Assembly (NCBI GenBank): GCA_963621575.1
Contig: CAVFEH010000004.1
Span: 1-64,000 of the forward strand
Origin: UBA1724 sp963621575
Lineage (GTDB): Bacteria > Verrucomicrobiota > Lentisphaeria > Oligosphaerales > Oligosphaeraceae
Reading direction: 5' to 3'
Length of the DNA stretch: 64,000 bases
Position 1 is the first letter of the stretch, and every line of letters starts with the position of its first letter. The position numbers and the translations under genes were made by a program. Positions 7,694 through 15,538 of this stretch are shown here, one piece after another. Under the pieces are notes generated by a model. The model did no database searches. It worked only from the letters and a program-made list of their open reading frames with translations, and was not told the DNA's origin.

Positions 7694-8905
7694 ATGCTCT
7701 CCGGCAAATACATCGTCGTCGGAACCATTGCCGACGATCCCCTGGCACTGGACATAGCGCACTACATGCGACAGGAGACTGACATCTCCGACATCCTGGC
7801 CTTCAAACAGTTCGCAAACACCGAGTTCTGCCCCCGTTTCATCAGCGATGAATCGGATTTCGACCACATTGGCTACGGATTGACGGGAAAGACTGTCATT
7901 ATCGTCTCCTCCTGCAGCGGACAGCATACCCGCAATGCCCGCGCCATGCGGAACTTCCTTGTGGCCCGCGCCGCCAAGGACAACGGCGCCGAACACGTGA
8001 TTCTGGTGGAGCCAGACCTCTTCTACAGCGCACAGGACCGCGGCCCCCGGAAAGAACATGGACACGTGGCGTTCGAGCGCACTCCTGCGGACTACAAGAA
8101 ATTCGACGGACAGCCCTGGAGCGCCATGCTCTATGCGCAACTATTGAAAGCCAGTGGCGTGGATACCGTCCTCACCGTCCACAACCACTCCGTGGCCGTT
8201 GCAGAACTCTTCGACAAGATCTTCGACGGCAATTTCTTCAATCTCTCCCCCGCCAAACTCTATGCCAGCTACCTGGCCAACCACGCCAGCCTCACCCAGA
8301 ACGGCGAATGCGACAAAGGCCTGGTCATCTGCGCCCCCGACAAAGGCGCCATGCCTTTCGCCAAGAAGGTCTTCGAGGCCTACAAAAAGGAAACCAGCGG
8401 ATTGCTGTTGAAAGGCGAACCCTGCTTCCTGGTCATGAGCAAGGAGCGCACTGGCGAACGCCGGGTCACCATCAAGGCGGCCGACACCAGCCCCACCGCA
8501 CTGGAAGACATTGCCGGACGGGAAGTCGTGGTCTGCGATGACATGGTCCGCACAGGAGGAACCATTGTTGCCTGCTGCAGACAACTCAAACAGGCCGGCG
8601 CGGCACGCGTACTTTTCGTGGTCACTCACTTCAATTCCTCCCAGGAAGTCAAGGAAAACCTCAATGACGATGTGGTTGACGACATCATCACCACGGATAC
8701 TCTCCCCAACATCCTCAACCGGGACATGCAGGGACGCCTCCGCAAGAAAATGCTGATCCTCAAAATCTCCCGCTGGATCGTCAATGTCCTCCGGAACAAG
8801 ATTCTGAAACTCAATCTCCCGGAATACATCCCCGCCTACACCGTGGATATCTCCCGGAAAAATCCATACTGGGCGGAAAATCAGGATCTGCGGGATACCC
8901 TGTAA
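7694..8905 (+). CDS. prs: Ribose-phosphate pyrophosphokinase (PRPP synthetase)
   Basis: The enzyme transfers pyrophosphate from ATP to ribose 5-phosphate, giving PRPP for nucleotide, His and Trp synthesis. The PRPP-binding loop VVVCDDMVRTGGT is at about 278-290. VHNHSVAVAELFDKIF followed by FFNLSPAKLYA matches the region after the catalytic flexible loop, and SSCSGQHTRNARAM matches the ATP-binding segment. At 403 residues it is about 80 longer than the usual 310-320, mainly through internal insertions and a C-terminal extension, so it belongs to a divergent subgroup. It stands alone between two hairpins. Confidence 0.85.
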   Translation: MLSGKYIVVGTIADDPLALDIAHYMRQETDISDILAFKQFANTEFCPRFISDESDFDHIGYGLTGKTVIIVSSCSGQHTRNARAMRNFLVARAAKDNGAEHVILVEPDLFYSAQDRGPRKEHGHVAFERTPADYKKFDGQPWSAMLYAQLLKASGVDTVLTVHNHSVAVAELFDKIFDGNFFNLSPAKLYASYLANHASLTQNGECDKGLVICAPDKGAMPFAKKVFEAYKKETSGLLLKGEPCFLVMSKERTGERRVTIKAADTSPTALEDIAGREVVVCDDMVRTGGTIVACCRQLKQAGAARVLFVVTHFNSSQEVKENLNDDVVDDIITTDTLPNILNRDMQGRLRKKMLILKISRWIVNVLRNKILKLNLPEYIPAYTVDISRKNPYWAENQDLRDTL

Positions 8906-8930
8906 CCTTACAAAAAAACTTGTCATACAC

Positions 8931-8970
8931 AAAAAGGATCCCTCGGCAAGCCGCCGGAGGGTCCTTTTTT
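8931..8970 (+). terminator. Strong intrinsic terminator after prs
   Basis: The stem AAAAAGGATCCCTC pairs with GAGGGTCCTTTTTT with one bulged base and a 12-nt loop, and ends in six T residues. The A-tract makes it potentially bidirectional. Confidence 0.85.
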
Positions 8971-9338
8971 GCTTCCCCATAGATATTCATGTCTTCTTTT
9001 CCATATCTGAATTACACTACACTACATACCTTAAAAACTCGCCAGGAAGGTCATTTGACCTCATAATTTGATTTTCTGATTATATTAGGACTGGTTTTCT
9101 GGCCCTGGTGGCAGTGTAGTTTAGTAAATCTGTACATTCCCTGTAGAAAACTTGTTCATTTCTCTGTAGAAACCCCTGTACATAAGATTCTGAACACTTT
9201 TCCGACGGGTGGATTGACAGATTTATCTACAATTTCAACCTCTTCATTTGGAACGGGATTTGGCTTTTGTGAACAAGTCCGCCAATCCCTATTATTACTG
9301 GATTCTAAAAAAATAGACAACCCATAGGAAGCCTGTCA
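8971..9338. other. Candidate replication origin (AT-rich block before dnaN)
   Basis: This 368-bp non-coding block is strikingly AT-rich compared with its neighbours. It contains a cluster of 9-mers of the form TGTANANNN: TGTACATTC (9131), TGTAGAAAA (9142), TGTAGAAAC (9165), TGTACATAA (9177) and, on the other strand, TGTAGATAA (9223-9231). The last differs from the E. coli DnaA box TGTGGATAA by one base. Spacings of 11, 23 and 12 bp are near whole helical turns. An AT-rich stretch at about 9058-9090 could unwind. The rpmH-jag cluster and dnaN flank it, the classic oriC setting. dnaA itself is not in the window. Confidence 0.5.
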
Positions 9339-10496
9339 ATGAAATTTGTCGTCAACGCGGAAAAATTCCAGAGTGCGGTTCGTCGAGTGATGAGTGGCGT
9401 GTCTGCGAAGACATTGAACGCCATGTTGAACAACATTTTGATTGAGGCGGAAGGAGACACGGTCCATCTGACTACCTACGACATGGAAATCCGGATCCGG
9501 ACGGCGGTCCCCGCCGTTGTGGAGGAGACGGGCAGGACGGCGATTCCCGCCAAGAAGTTCAACGAGGTTGTGAGCGTGCTGCCCATGGGCGACTTGCGTT
9601 TTGAGATTGTGACCTATGGCGCCGAAGAGAACGCCCAGAAGGCGCGGGTGCAGTGCCAGAAGTCCAGGTACGACCTGAATGTACAGAATGCGGATGGGTT
9701 CCCGGTGGCGGAGCCCTTCGTGGAGGATTGGTCGTTTGGCGTGGGTGGCAAGGATTTGGTGGACTGCCTTTGCAAGACTTTCTATGCCCGCAGCAACGAC
9801 GAATCCCGCGCGGCACTGAATGGCGTCCTGGTATCGTGGGAGGGGGGCATTCGGACCATAGCGGCCAGTGACGGTCGTCGTCTGGCGTTGGTGCAGACGC
9901 AAGCGGAAGTTTCTGGTGCCGCGGGCGAGGCTGGTGGGGCGCCGCCGGCTGCCATGCCCGGCCGCGAGGGGTCCTTCATTCTTCCCAGCAAGGTGGTGGG
10001 CGAATTGATCCGCGGTGTGGACCAGAGCAGGAGCGTGGTAGTTCATCTGAGCCAGAACATGGCGCTCTTCGAATTGGGCGACACGGTCGTCACCAGCAAG
10101 CTGGTGGACAAGACCTATCCAAATTTCCGTTCCGTGATTCCCACGAAGTTCGACAGTGTGGTGAACATCCCCCGGTCGCTCTTTGCCGACGTGTTGAACC
10201 GCATACGGAAGGTGGTAAGCGAAAACGAGGACGGCAGCTCCATCAAGCTGACCATCGACAAGGATGTCATGAAGATCTCCGCTTCCTCCCAGGAATACGG
10301 TGCGGCAGAGGAATTCGTGGATGTCCAGCTGGAAGGCAATCCCATGGAGATCGACTTCAATCCACAGTATCTCTCTGATCCCCTGAAGTCCCTTTATTGC
10401 GATTTCTTCCAGATGAAGTTCAATGACAAGACCACGCCTGTGGAGATCACCGGCGACCCAGGCTTCATCTACATTCTCATGCCCATGAGAAGCTAG
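9339..10496 (+). CDS. dnaN: DNA polymerase III subunit beta (sliding clamp)
   Basis: The clamp encircles DNA and tethers the replicative polymerase. The 385-residue protein starts MKFVVNAEKFQSAVRRVMSG, has ...LNNILIEAEGDTVHLTTYDM near 30-50, and ends FIYILMPMRS, the expected C-terminal signature. It is slightly longer than the usual ~366-380 because of a Gly/Ala-rich insert near residues 190-210 (EVSGAAGEAGGAPPAAMPG). It directly follows the AT-rich candidate origin; dnaA is not adjacent. Confidence 0.97.
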   Translation: MKFVVNAEKFQSAVRRVMSGVSAKTLNAMLNNILIEAEGDTVHLTTYDMEIRIRTAVPAVVEETGRTAIPAKKFNEVVSVLPMGDLRFEIVTYGAEENAQKARVQCQKSRYDLNVQNADGFPVAEPFVEDWSFGVGGKDLVDCLCKTFYARSNDESRAALNGVLVSWEGGIRTIAASDGRRLALVQTQAEVSGAAGEAGGAPPAAMPGREGSFILPSKVVGELIRGVDQSRSVVVHLSQNMALFELGDTVVTSKLVDKTYPNFRSVIPTKFDSVVNIPRSLFADVLNRIRKVVSENEDGSSIKLTIDKDVMKISASSQEYGAAEEFVDVQLEGNPMEIDFNPQYLSDPLKSLYCDFFQMKFNDKTTPVEITGDPGFIYILMPMRS

Positions 10497-10509
10497 ACAT
10501 GGCATTTGC

Positions 10510-10532
10510 ACGGAGAAAAATCCGTTTTTTTT
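10510..10532 (+). terminator. Intrinsic terminator after dnaN
   Basis: A short stem (ACGGA pairing with TCCGT) with loop GAAAAA is followed by eight T residues, 14 bp after the dnaN stop. Confidence 0.5.
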
Positions 10533-10533
10533 C

Positions 10534-10561
10534 TTGATATTACCGGCGTTTTTGTTACAAT
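10534..10561 (+). promoter_or_regulatory. Candidate promoter of the 736-residue exported protein
   Basis: TTGATA (10534-10539) and TACAAT (10556-10561) are separated by 16 bp. The predicted leader to ATG 10695 is about 125 nt. Confidence 0.5.
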
Positions 10562-10694
10562 AAGTGAGGACAAGCGCATCTTCCCCGATGGACAGGTTGC
10601 GCCTTGCTTCCGCCTCCATTCCACCAGGCATCTCCGCCGCAATCTCTTGCGAGATTGCTTGCGTAAGGCATCCGCCACATCTTCAAACCTTTCT

Positions 10695-12905
10695 ATGACT
10701 CCTTCCTGGAAATCCCTGTTCTCCACCCTGCTCATGGCTGCCGTGGTCTCCTTTTTTCTGGGAAGCAGTGCGTTCGTGCCATTTGTCCAGGCCCAGGAAA
10801 GTGAGGAACTGACAGAAGAAAGGGTAGAATTCTCAGAGGACGTGACGGACGAAGAGCTTTCCGCGGACGATGAAGAGAGCGGTGAGGAGGTTGTCGTGGT
10901 TCCCGAAGTGAAGGGTCCGGATCCGGACGCAAAGGGGGCCGCCGCAACTCCCTACATGCATGGCAGCTCTGACGAGAAAGCCACTTTCATCGGTCTTTCC
11001 ACGTTGGTGGACAAGGACCAGAAGAACCTTCTGGACACCGGCTCCACCTTCCCGTTGGAAGGGGAAAATACCGGCGTGATCAGTCTCTCCAACAAGAAGG
11101 TCCGGCTAAACAACAGTGTTCTGGAAGCCGAGACCATCATGGAGAACCGCGGCGACATTCTCCGCTTCCACATTTGGATCAAGGGCGACGGCGTAACCGC
11201 AAAGAACCACCTGTGGACCCAGGCCCCGGGCGTCACTCTGAATCTCTTTGACAACAACGGAAATCCCGTGGCCTCCGCGACGGGCGCCTTCAAAACCCGC
11301 GGCACTTATCCCTGGCACAACTATTATGTGGACATTGAAATTCCCCGGAACCTTTCCCTGAGCAGCACCAAGCGCCAGGCCTCCAAGGAAGACAGCCTGC
11401 TGGCGGCGTTGGGTTTGGGAAGCCAGGCGGAAGGCAACCAGCCTGGCCTCTTTCTGACTCTCTCCTGCCTCAGTCCCGAAGGAACTGCTTCTTTCGCGGC
11501 TCTTTCCTACGAGCGCATCTCCGCAAAAGACCGCTTCCCCAAGAAGGAAACCCTGGACGACGCCACCGCCACCTTCGCTCCCAACCCCGGGTTCGATGAG
11601 CTTCCCATGCTGCTTTACTACGGTTTGGACGCGAAGCTCCCATGGCGCTTTTTGGACGGCAACAAGAGTTTTTCCGGCATTCGCACAGTAGGCGGTCTGA
11701 AGAGCTATCTGGCCCAGGCGAGGAACGACTGGTTCCATACGCAGAAGGGCGTGGCCATGCTGCCATACCTCTTTGTCACCGCCAATACCCTCAAGCTTAC
11801 CGATGGTTTTGAGGAAGGGTGGCTTGATGCTCTTCGCCAGGAACTGGAAGGTTCCCAGGATGCCATCACTGGTTTCTGGAAGGTGGACAATGTGCCGAAT
11901 CTGTTGGGGACCTCTGCTTTGGCGCGCCATTGCTTCAGTCCTTTCCAGCCTGCCCATACCGACGCCGAGGTCGTTCCCACTCCCTGGAATGCCTGTGGAC
12001 CGGACGCCACTTTGAAATATGGCCGTCAAATCATCCGTGCGCTGCTGGAGCAGCAGGTGGGCGCCACGGGAGCCTGGAATTCCCTGGCCTTCCAGCCGGA
12101 AGAGGTGGGAAAGGACTACCGGGGAACCCGCACGGAGCTGCTTCCCACGACGGCCGCCGTGTGCCTCCTGGCCCAGGCGCGGGATACCCTTCAGCCCGAT
12201 GAAGCCGAATATGTCCTGGCGGAAGACGCCATCCAGAAGGCCTACGAATACGCTCTGGACACCTTCGTTCTCCGTGGTCAGAACCTTTGGCGCGAAAGCA
12301 ACACCCAGGGTGGCGTGGCGTCCTCCCCCGCGGGGATGCTGGAGCTGATCAACGCCACCCGTGTCCTGGAACACCGGGTCAACGAAGATCTTCCCGCCCC
12401 CGCGGTGACCTGCGCCCGTCGGAGCGGCTCTTCCAGCAGCTTCGAACGCGCTTATGTCACCTGGGAAAAGCCCGAGCGGGGACTGGTCTCCGTGAGAATC
12501 TACGCCGCCCCCGAGGAATTCAACTCCGCGCTTCTCTCCGAAAAACACCTCATTGGGGTCATTGAGCGTCCCAATGCCTCTCCCAAAAACCAGGACCCCC
12601 TCATGCTGGCTTACCGCCTGGCCACAGGCGCCCGCAATGCCTGGGGAGTCTCCCCCCGCGACCTGGGCGCCGACTATCTGGCCGGGAAATTCGACCAAAT
12701 GGCCCAGTATCTGGGGGGGCCGAAGAACTTGACGGCAGGATTTGCCGGCGAGAAATCCGTGACCATGAACGTCTCTTCTCCCCTCGCCTTCGGCTACACT
12801 GAGGACGAAGCGGAGAGCATACCCATAAAAGTCTATGCGGTGGGTGTCGCCGCCAATGGCGCAGTCACCCGCTGCATTCCCCTAGATGCCGCAGACGAAG
12901 AATAG
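10695..12905 (+). CDS. Large exported protein of unknown function
   Basis: Not recognised. From ATG 10695 (the frame is open to 10506) it has 736 residues, with a signal peptide of about 35 residues ending FVQAQE. An acidic, Glu/Asp-rich linker follows (about 36-80). The next part (about 110-280) is beta-rich with FHIWIKGDGVT and LWTQAPGVTLNLFD, perhaps a carbohydrate-binding-like sandwich. The middle (about 290-560) is helical with LPTTAAVCLLAQARDTL and may be an alpha/alpha barrel. A fibronectin-like segment (SSFERAYVTWEKPERGLVSVRIY) lies near 585-610. It has its own promoter and ends before a hairpin. Location is probably periplasmic or cell surface. Confidence 0.6.
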   Translation: MTPSWKSLFSTLLMAAVVSFFLGSSAFVPFVQAQESEELTEERVEFSEDVTDEELSADDEESGEEVVVVPEVKGPDPDAKGAAATPYMHGSSDEKATFIGLSTLVDKDQKNLLDTGSTFPLEGENTGVISLSNKKVRLNNSVLEAETIMENRGDILRFHIWIKGDGVTAKNHLWTQAPGVTLNLFDNNGNPVASATGAFKTRGTYPWHNYYVDIEIPRNLSLSSTKRQASKEDSLLAALGLGSQAEGNQPGLFLTLSCLSPEGTASFAALSYERISAKDRFPKKETLDDATATFAPNPGFDELPMLLYYGLDAKLPWRFLDGNKSFSGIRTVGGLKSYLAQARNDWFHTQKGVAMLPYLFVTANTLKLTDGFEEGWLDALRQELEGSQDAITGFWKVDNVPNLLGTSALARHCFSPFQPAHTDAEVVPTPWNACGPDATLKYGRQIIRALLEQQVGATGAWNSLAFQPEEVGKDYRGTRTELLPTTAAVCLLAQARDTLQPDEAEYVLAEDAIQKAYEYALDTFVLRGQNLWRESNTQGGVASSPAGMLELINATRVLEHRVNEDLPAPAVTCARRSGSSSSFERAYVTWEKPERGLVSVRIYAAPEEFNSALLSEKHLIGVIERPNASPKNQDPLMLAYRLATGARNAWGVSPRDLGADYLAGKFDQMAQYLGGPKNLTAGFAGEKSVTMNVSSPLAFGYTEDEAESIPIKVYAVGVAANGAVTRCIPLDAADEE

Positions 12906-12923
12906 CGAGACGCTGTCTTTTCC

Positions 12924-13002
12924 GGCTCCCCCTTCCGGCGGAGCCTAAGGCAGAAGGAGGCCGCCGTCATCCCGGATTTTCCCATGAAAATCTGGAGGAC
13001 GG
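12924..13002 (+). terminator. Two hairpins between the exported protein and the pseudopilin cluster
   Basis: A 6-bp stem GGCTCC/GGAGCC lies at 12924-12945. A larger imperfect hairpin spans 12964-13002 with the inner stem GATTTTC-CCAT-GAAAATC and the outer arms CCGTC/GACGG. No U tract follows closely. They may end the upstream transcript or mark an attenuator before the pseudopilin operon. Confidence 0.45.
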
Positions 13003-13169
13003 CATTTTCCGCCTTTTCGAACCATCCGAAAAATTACCCCGGTTTTCCGGCAGAGCAACGGAGAGAGTGCGCCGTGAGCAAAGGAGCCGGACGAGGCTTT
13101 TCGAAGAGAGTTTTTCAAAGTCCAGCAAGTCAGAGCTATCCTTTTTCTCCGGCGGGAGGTTTGCCAACC

Positions 13170-13853
13170 ATGACCAGCCGCCGTTTCACACTGGTGGAAC
13201 TGCTGACGGTGACGGTCGTCATGACCATCATCATCGGAGCAACAGTCCCCGCGTATAATCGCATCATGACGGGAAACGCCGTTTCCTACGGCAACCGTCT
13301 TGTCACCTCCGAGCTGAATATGGCCCGGACCCACGCTTGCCAGAAGCGCAAGTGCGTGGCCGTCCTGTTCACGAGCCCCGATATTGCCTATAATGAAGAG
13401 GTGAATGAGCCGGTGGCCCTGCGCGCCTATCGTTGCGCCTATGTGGACAACAAGGCCGGCCAGTGGAATTTTGAAAAATGGGTGGAGGGATCCCAATGGA
13501 AATACCTTCCCCGGGGGGCCTTTCTGGCGACGACGAATGCCTCCCAGGATGACGCAAAGGATCCCGACCACGGCTTCCGCGGTTCCGCTGAGGTCTTTGA
13601 AGTCGAGGATGACGCGGAGGAGGATAAACTTTTCGATGGCAAGCAGAAGTTCATTCTTGCGGTCATCTTCCGGAAGACCGGCCGGCCTGTGGTCACCGAT
13701 GGCAGCCCCCGGGTGCAGGTCCGCCAGGGCGTTGTGACGGGGAACGAGGACGGGGAAGGCATGGTCGCCAAGCTGAATGCGGACAACTACCTGGTGGCCC
13801 AGGTGAACCGTTACACCGGCGCGGTGGTCACGAAGAGCCCCGAGGACTACTAG
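13170..13853 (+). CDS. GspH-like pseudopilin
   Basis: The 227-residue protein starts MTSRRFTLVELLTVTVVM: a five-residue leader, then the class III prepilin motif with Glu at +5 and a hydrophobic helix. The residue before the cleavage site is Arg rather than Gly. Such proteins are cleaved and N-methylated by prepilin peptidase and form periplasmic pseudopili or type IV pili. The SELNMARTHACQKRKCVAVLF segment resembles GspH (which keeps an N-terminal helix then a beta domain). It opens a cluster whose order, H-I-J-K-like, parallels type II secretion operons. ATG 13170 is used although the frame is open to 12984. Confidence 0.7.
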   Translation: MTSRRFTLVELLTVTVVMTIIIGATVPAYNRIMTGNAVSYGNRLVTSELNMARTHACQKRKCVAVLFTSPDIAYNEEVNEPVALRAYRCAYVDNKAGQWNFEKWVEGSQWKYLPRGAFLATTNASQDDAKDPDHGFRGSAEVFEVEDDAEEDKLFDGKQKFILAVIFRKTGRPVVTDGSPRVQVRQGVVTGNEDGEGMVAKLNADNYLVAQVNRYTGAVVTKSPEDY

Positions 13854-13864
13854 GAGGAGCAACC

Positions 13865-14536
13865 ATGGAAAAAAAACACTTCAGACGTTGCTTTACTCTG
13901 GTGGAGGTGCTCATTGCCATGGGTGTCTGCGTCATCGGAATCTGCAGCATCATGGTCTTCTTCCCCGTGGGGGCCAATGCCTCCCGGAACGCCGCCATGT
14001 CCAACGCAACCTCCCTGGCAGCCGACCAGATCCTCTCTTTCGTGCGCACCTGCATCGAGTCGGACCAAGGAGTCAATGGATGGGTGGCTTTCCAGTATTT
14101 CACGGGATGGAATCCCGTTCAGCCGGAAAACTACACCCCAGGCGAAAAGCAGACGCCCGCCCCCGGGTATCGAAGCCCCGAAAACCAGTCCAGTGCACTT
14201 CAGAACGCCGCCAACGCGGGAAAGCTGGATGAAGTGATGAAGAAGGCCATGGAGACCATTTTGAAAAACGACAGTGTCACCATCGAGCCCTTGAAAAACC
14301 AGGTCTTCTACATTGACTTTGCGACACAAGTCCCTGGAGAGGACCCTGACGAAGTAGTGTCGGCCAGTGACTACAACTGCTATGCCAGCCTGTGGGCGGA
14401 GCCGGTGGAGGCTAGCAGCGGCGTGAACATCCCCTTCGCCGCCCGGATTCATTTGGAGCTCTCCTGGCCCGCGGAGGTGCCCTACGCGAAGCGGCAGACA
14501 CGGGAGTTCTCCATGGAGGTCTTCAAGGCGTATTAG
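13865..14536 (+). CDS. GspI-like pseudopilin
   Basis: The 223-residue protein starts with a nine-residue basic leader and then FTLVEVLIAMGVCVIGIC, a prepilin motif with Glu at +5. Residue -1 is Cys. The FFPVGANASRNAAMSNATSLAADQIL segment after the helix fits minor pseudopilins of the I type, and also the small pilin-like proteins of the Verru_Chthon cassette described in Verrucomicrobia. It follows the previous stop by 11 bp with a strong Shine-Dalgarno (AGGAGGAG). Confidence 0.65.
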   Translation: MEKKHFRRCFTLVEVLIAMGVCVIGICSIMVFFPVGANASRNAAMSNATSLAADQILSFVRTCIESDQGVNGWVAFQYFTGWNPVQPENYTPGEKQTPAPGYRSPENQSSALQNAANAGKLDEVMKKAMETILKNDSVTIEPLKNQVFYIDFATQVPGEDPDEVVSASDYNCYASLWAEPVEASSGVNIPFAARIHLELSWPAEVPYAKRQTREFSMEVFKAY

Positions 14537-14554
14537 CGCGGGAGGAAAGGCACA

Positions 14555-15343
14555 ATGAAAACCAATCGCAAACACGCCTTCACCTTGGCGGAAGTGCTGG
14601 TGGCAGTGGCCGTGCTGCTCATCATGATGACCTTCATCTTCCAGTATACCGCATCCGCCCAGCGGCTCTGGGCCGCGAACACCGCACGCACGGAGATGTC
14701 CGCCCAGGCAAATGCCCTCTTCAGCCTTCTGGAGCAGGATCTGGAGTCCATGTATGTGGTCCAGGAGGACGAGGAAATCGACGCCCAGGCCGGATGGTAC
14801 TGCTGCCATGAGAAAGTGGATTCCGGCGACAAGGCCGCCTTTTCCGTCCTTGCGGACTACAATCTGCTGGACTTCTGCTTTTTTACCGAGGATCCGGATC
14901 CGGAGTCCACGGGCGCAAATGCCCACGCAACCATCTATCCCGTCCGCTATCACTTTGACGCCAAAGATCCCGGTGAGGTCTACAACGAGGGCCGCGGAAA
15001 GCTCTACCGCTACGTGAAGGAAGAACGCCAGTGGGACAAGGTGGCGGAGAAATTTGATGCCGCCGCCCGCGGGAAGGATCCCGATTTCTACGCCAAGATT
15101 CCCGACACAGAGGCAGAGCAGGAGGAATTCCTACTTGTCGAGAATGTCAAGTCCATCCGGGTTTTCTCCGATGCCGCCTTCGACGACGAAGAGACAGGGG
15201 CGACCGATTGTGTCTTCCGCAAGAAGCCTTCCTGGTTCCGCGTGGAGATCACCCTTTCCGCCCCCGAGAATCTCCGGAATGGCGCCACGGCGGATGAGAA
15301 CACGAACCGCACCTTCTCCCGCGTCTACCAGCTGGACCGGTAG
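14555..15343 (+). CDS. GspJ-like pseudopilin
   Basis: The 262-residue protein starts MKTNRKHAFTLAEVLVAVAV with Ala at -1, Phe at +1 and Glu at +5. The next segment (FQYTASAQRLWAANTARTEM) and the acidic C-terminal domain resemble GspJ-type minor pseudopilins. It lies 18 bp after the previous gene and has a purine-rich GGGAGGAAAGG ribosome-binding region. It is expected to sit in the inner membrane until assembled. Confidence 0.65.
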   Translation: MKTNRKHAFTLAEVLVAVAVLLIMMTFIFQYTASAQRLWAANTARTEMSAQANALFSLLEQDLESMYVVQEDEEIDAQAGWYCCHEKVDSGDKAAFSVLADYNLLDFCFFTEDPDPESTGANAHATIYPVRYHFDAKDPGEVYNEGRGKLYRYVKEERQWDKVAEKFDAAARGKDPDFYAKIPDTEAEQEEFLLVENVKSIRVFSDAAFDDEETGATDCVFRKKPSWFRVEITLSAPENLRNGATADENTNRTFSRVYQLDR

Positions 15344-15538
15344 GCAGCCCCCAAAAAAGACACTCGTCTTCCCTCCAGCAAATGCCACAGCGGAGTTTGC
15401 TTCCCTTCCTGATGAATCCGCTTGCTTTCGCAAGCCCCTGTTTTCGCTTCCTTCCTTGAATCATAACCGGACGGCCCTTCCGCCGACGTTTTGACATCGG
15501 CAAAGGCCTGTCCTTCCCATATCATTTTGCCTGCCGCT

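Noticed and set aside
13888..14237. Alternative plus-strand frames inside the GspI-like gene
   Set aside because: The frame with the prepilin leader, FTLVEVL and a strong ribosome-binding site is clearly the coding one.
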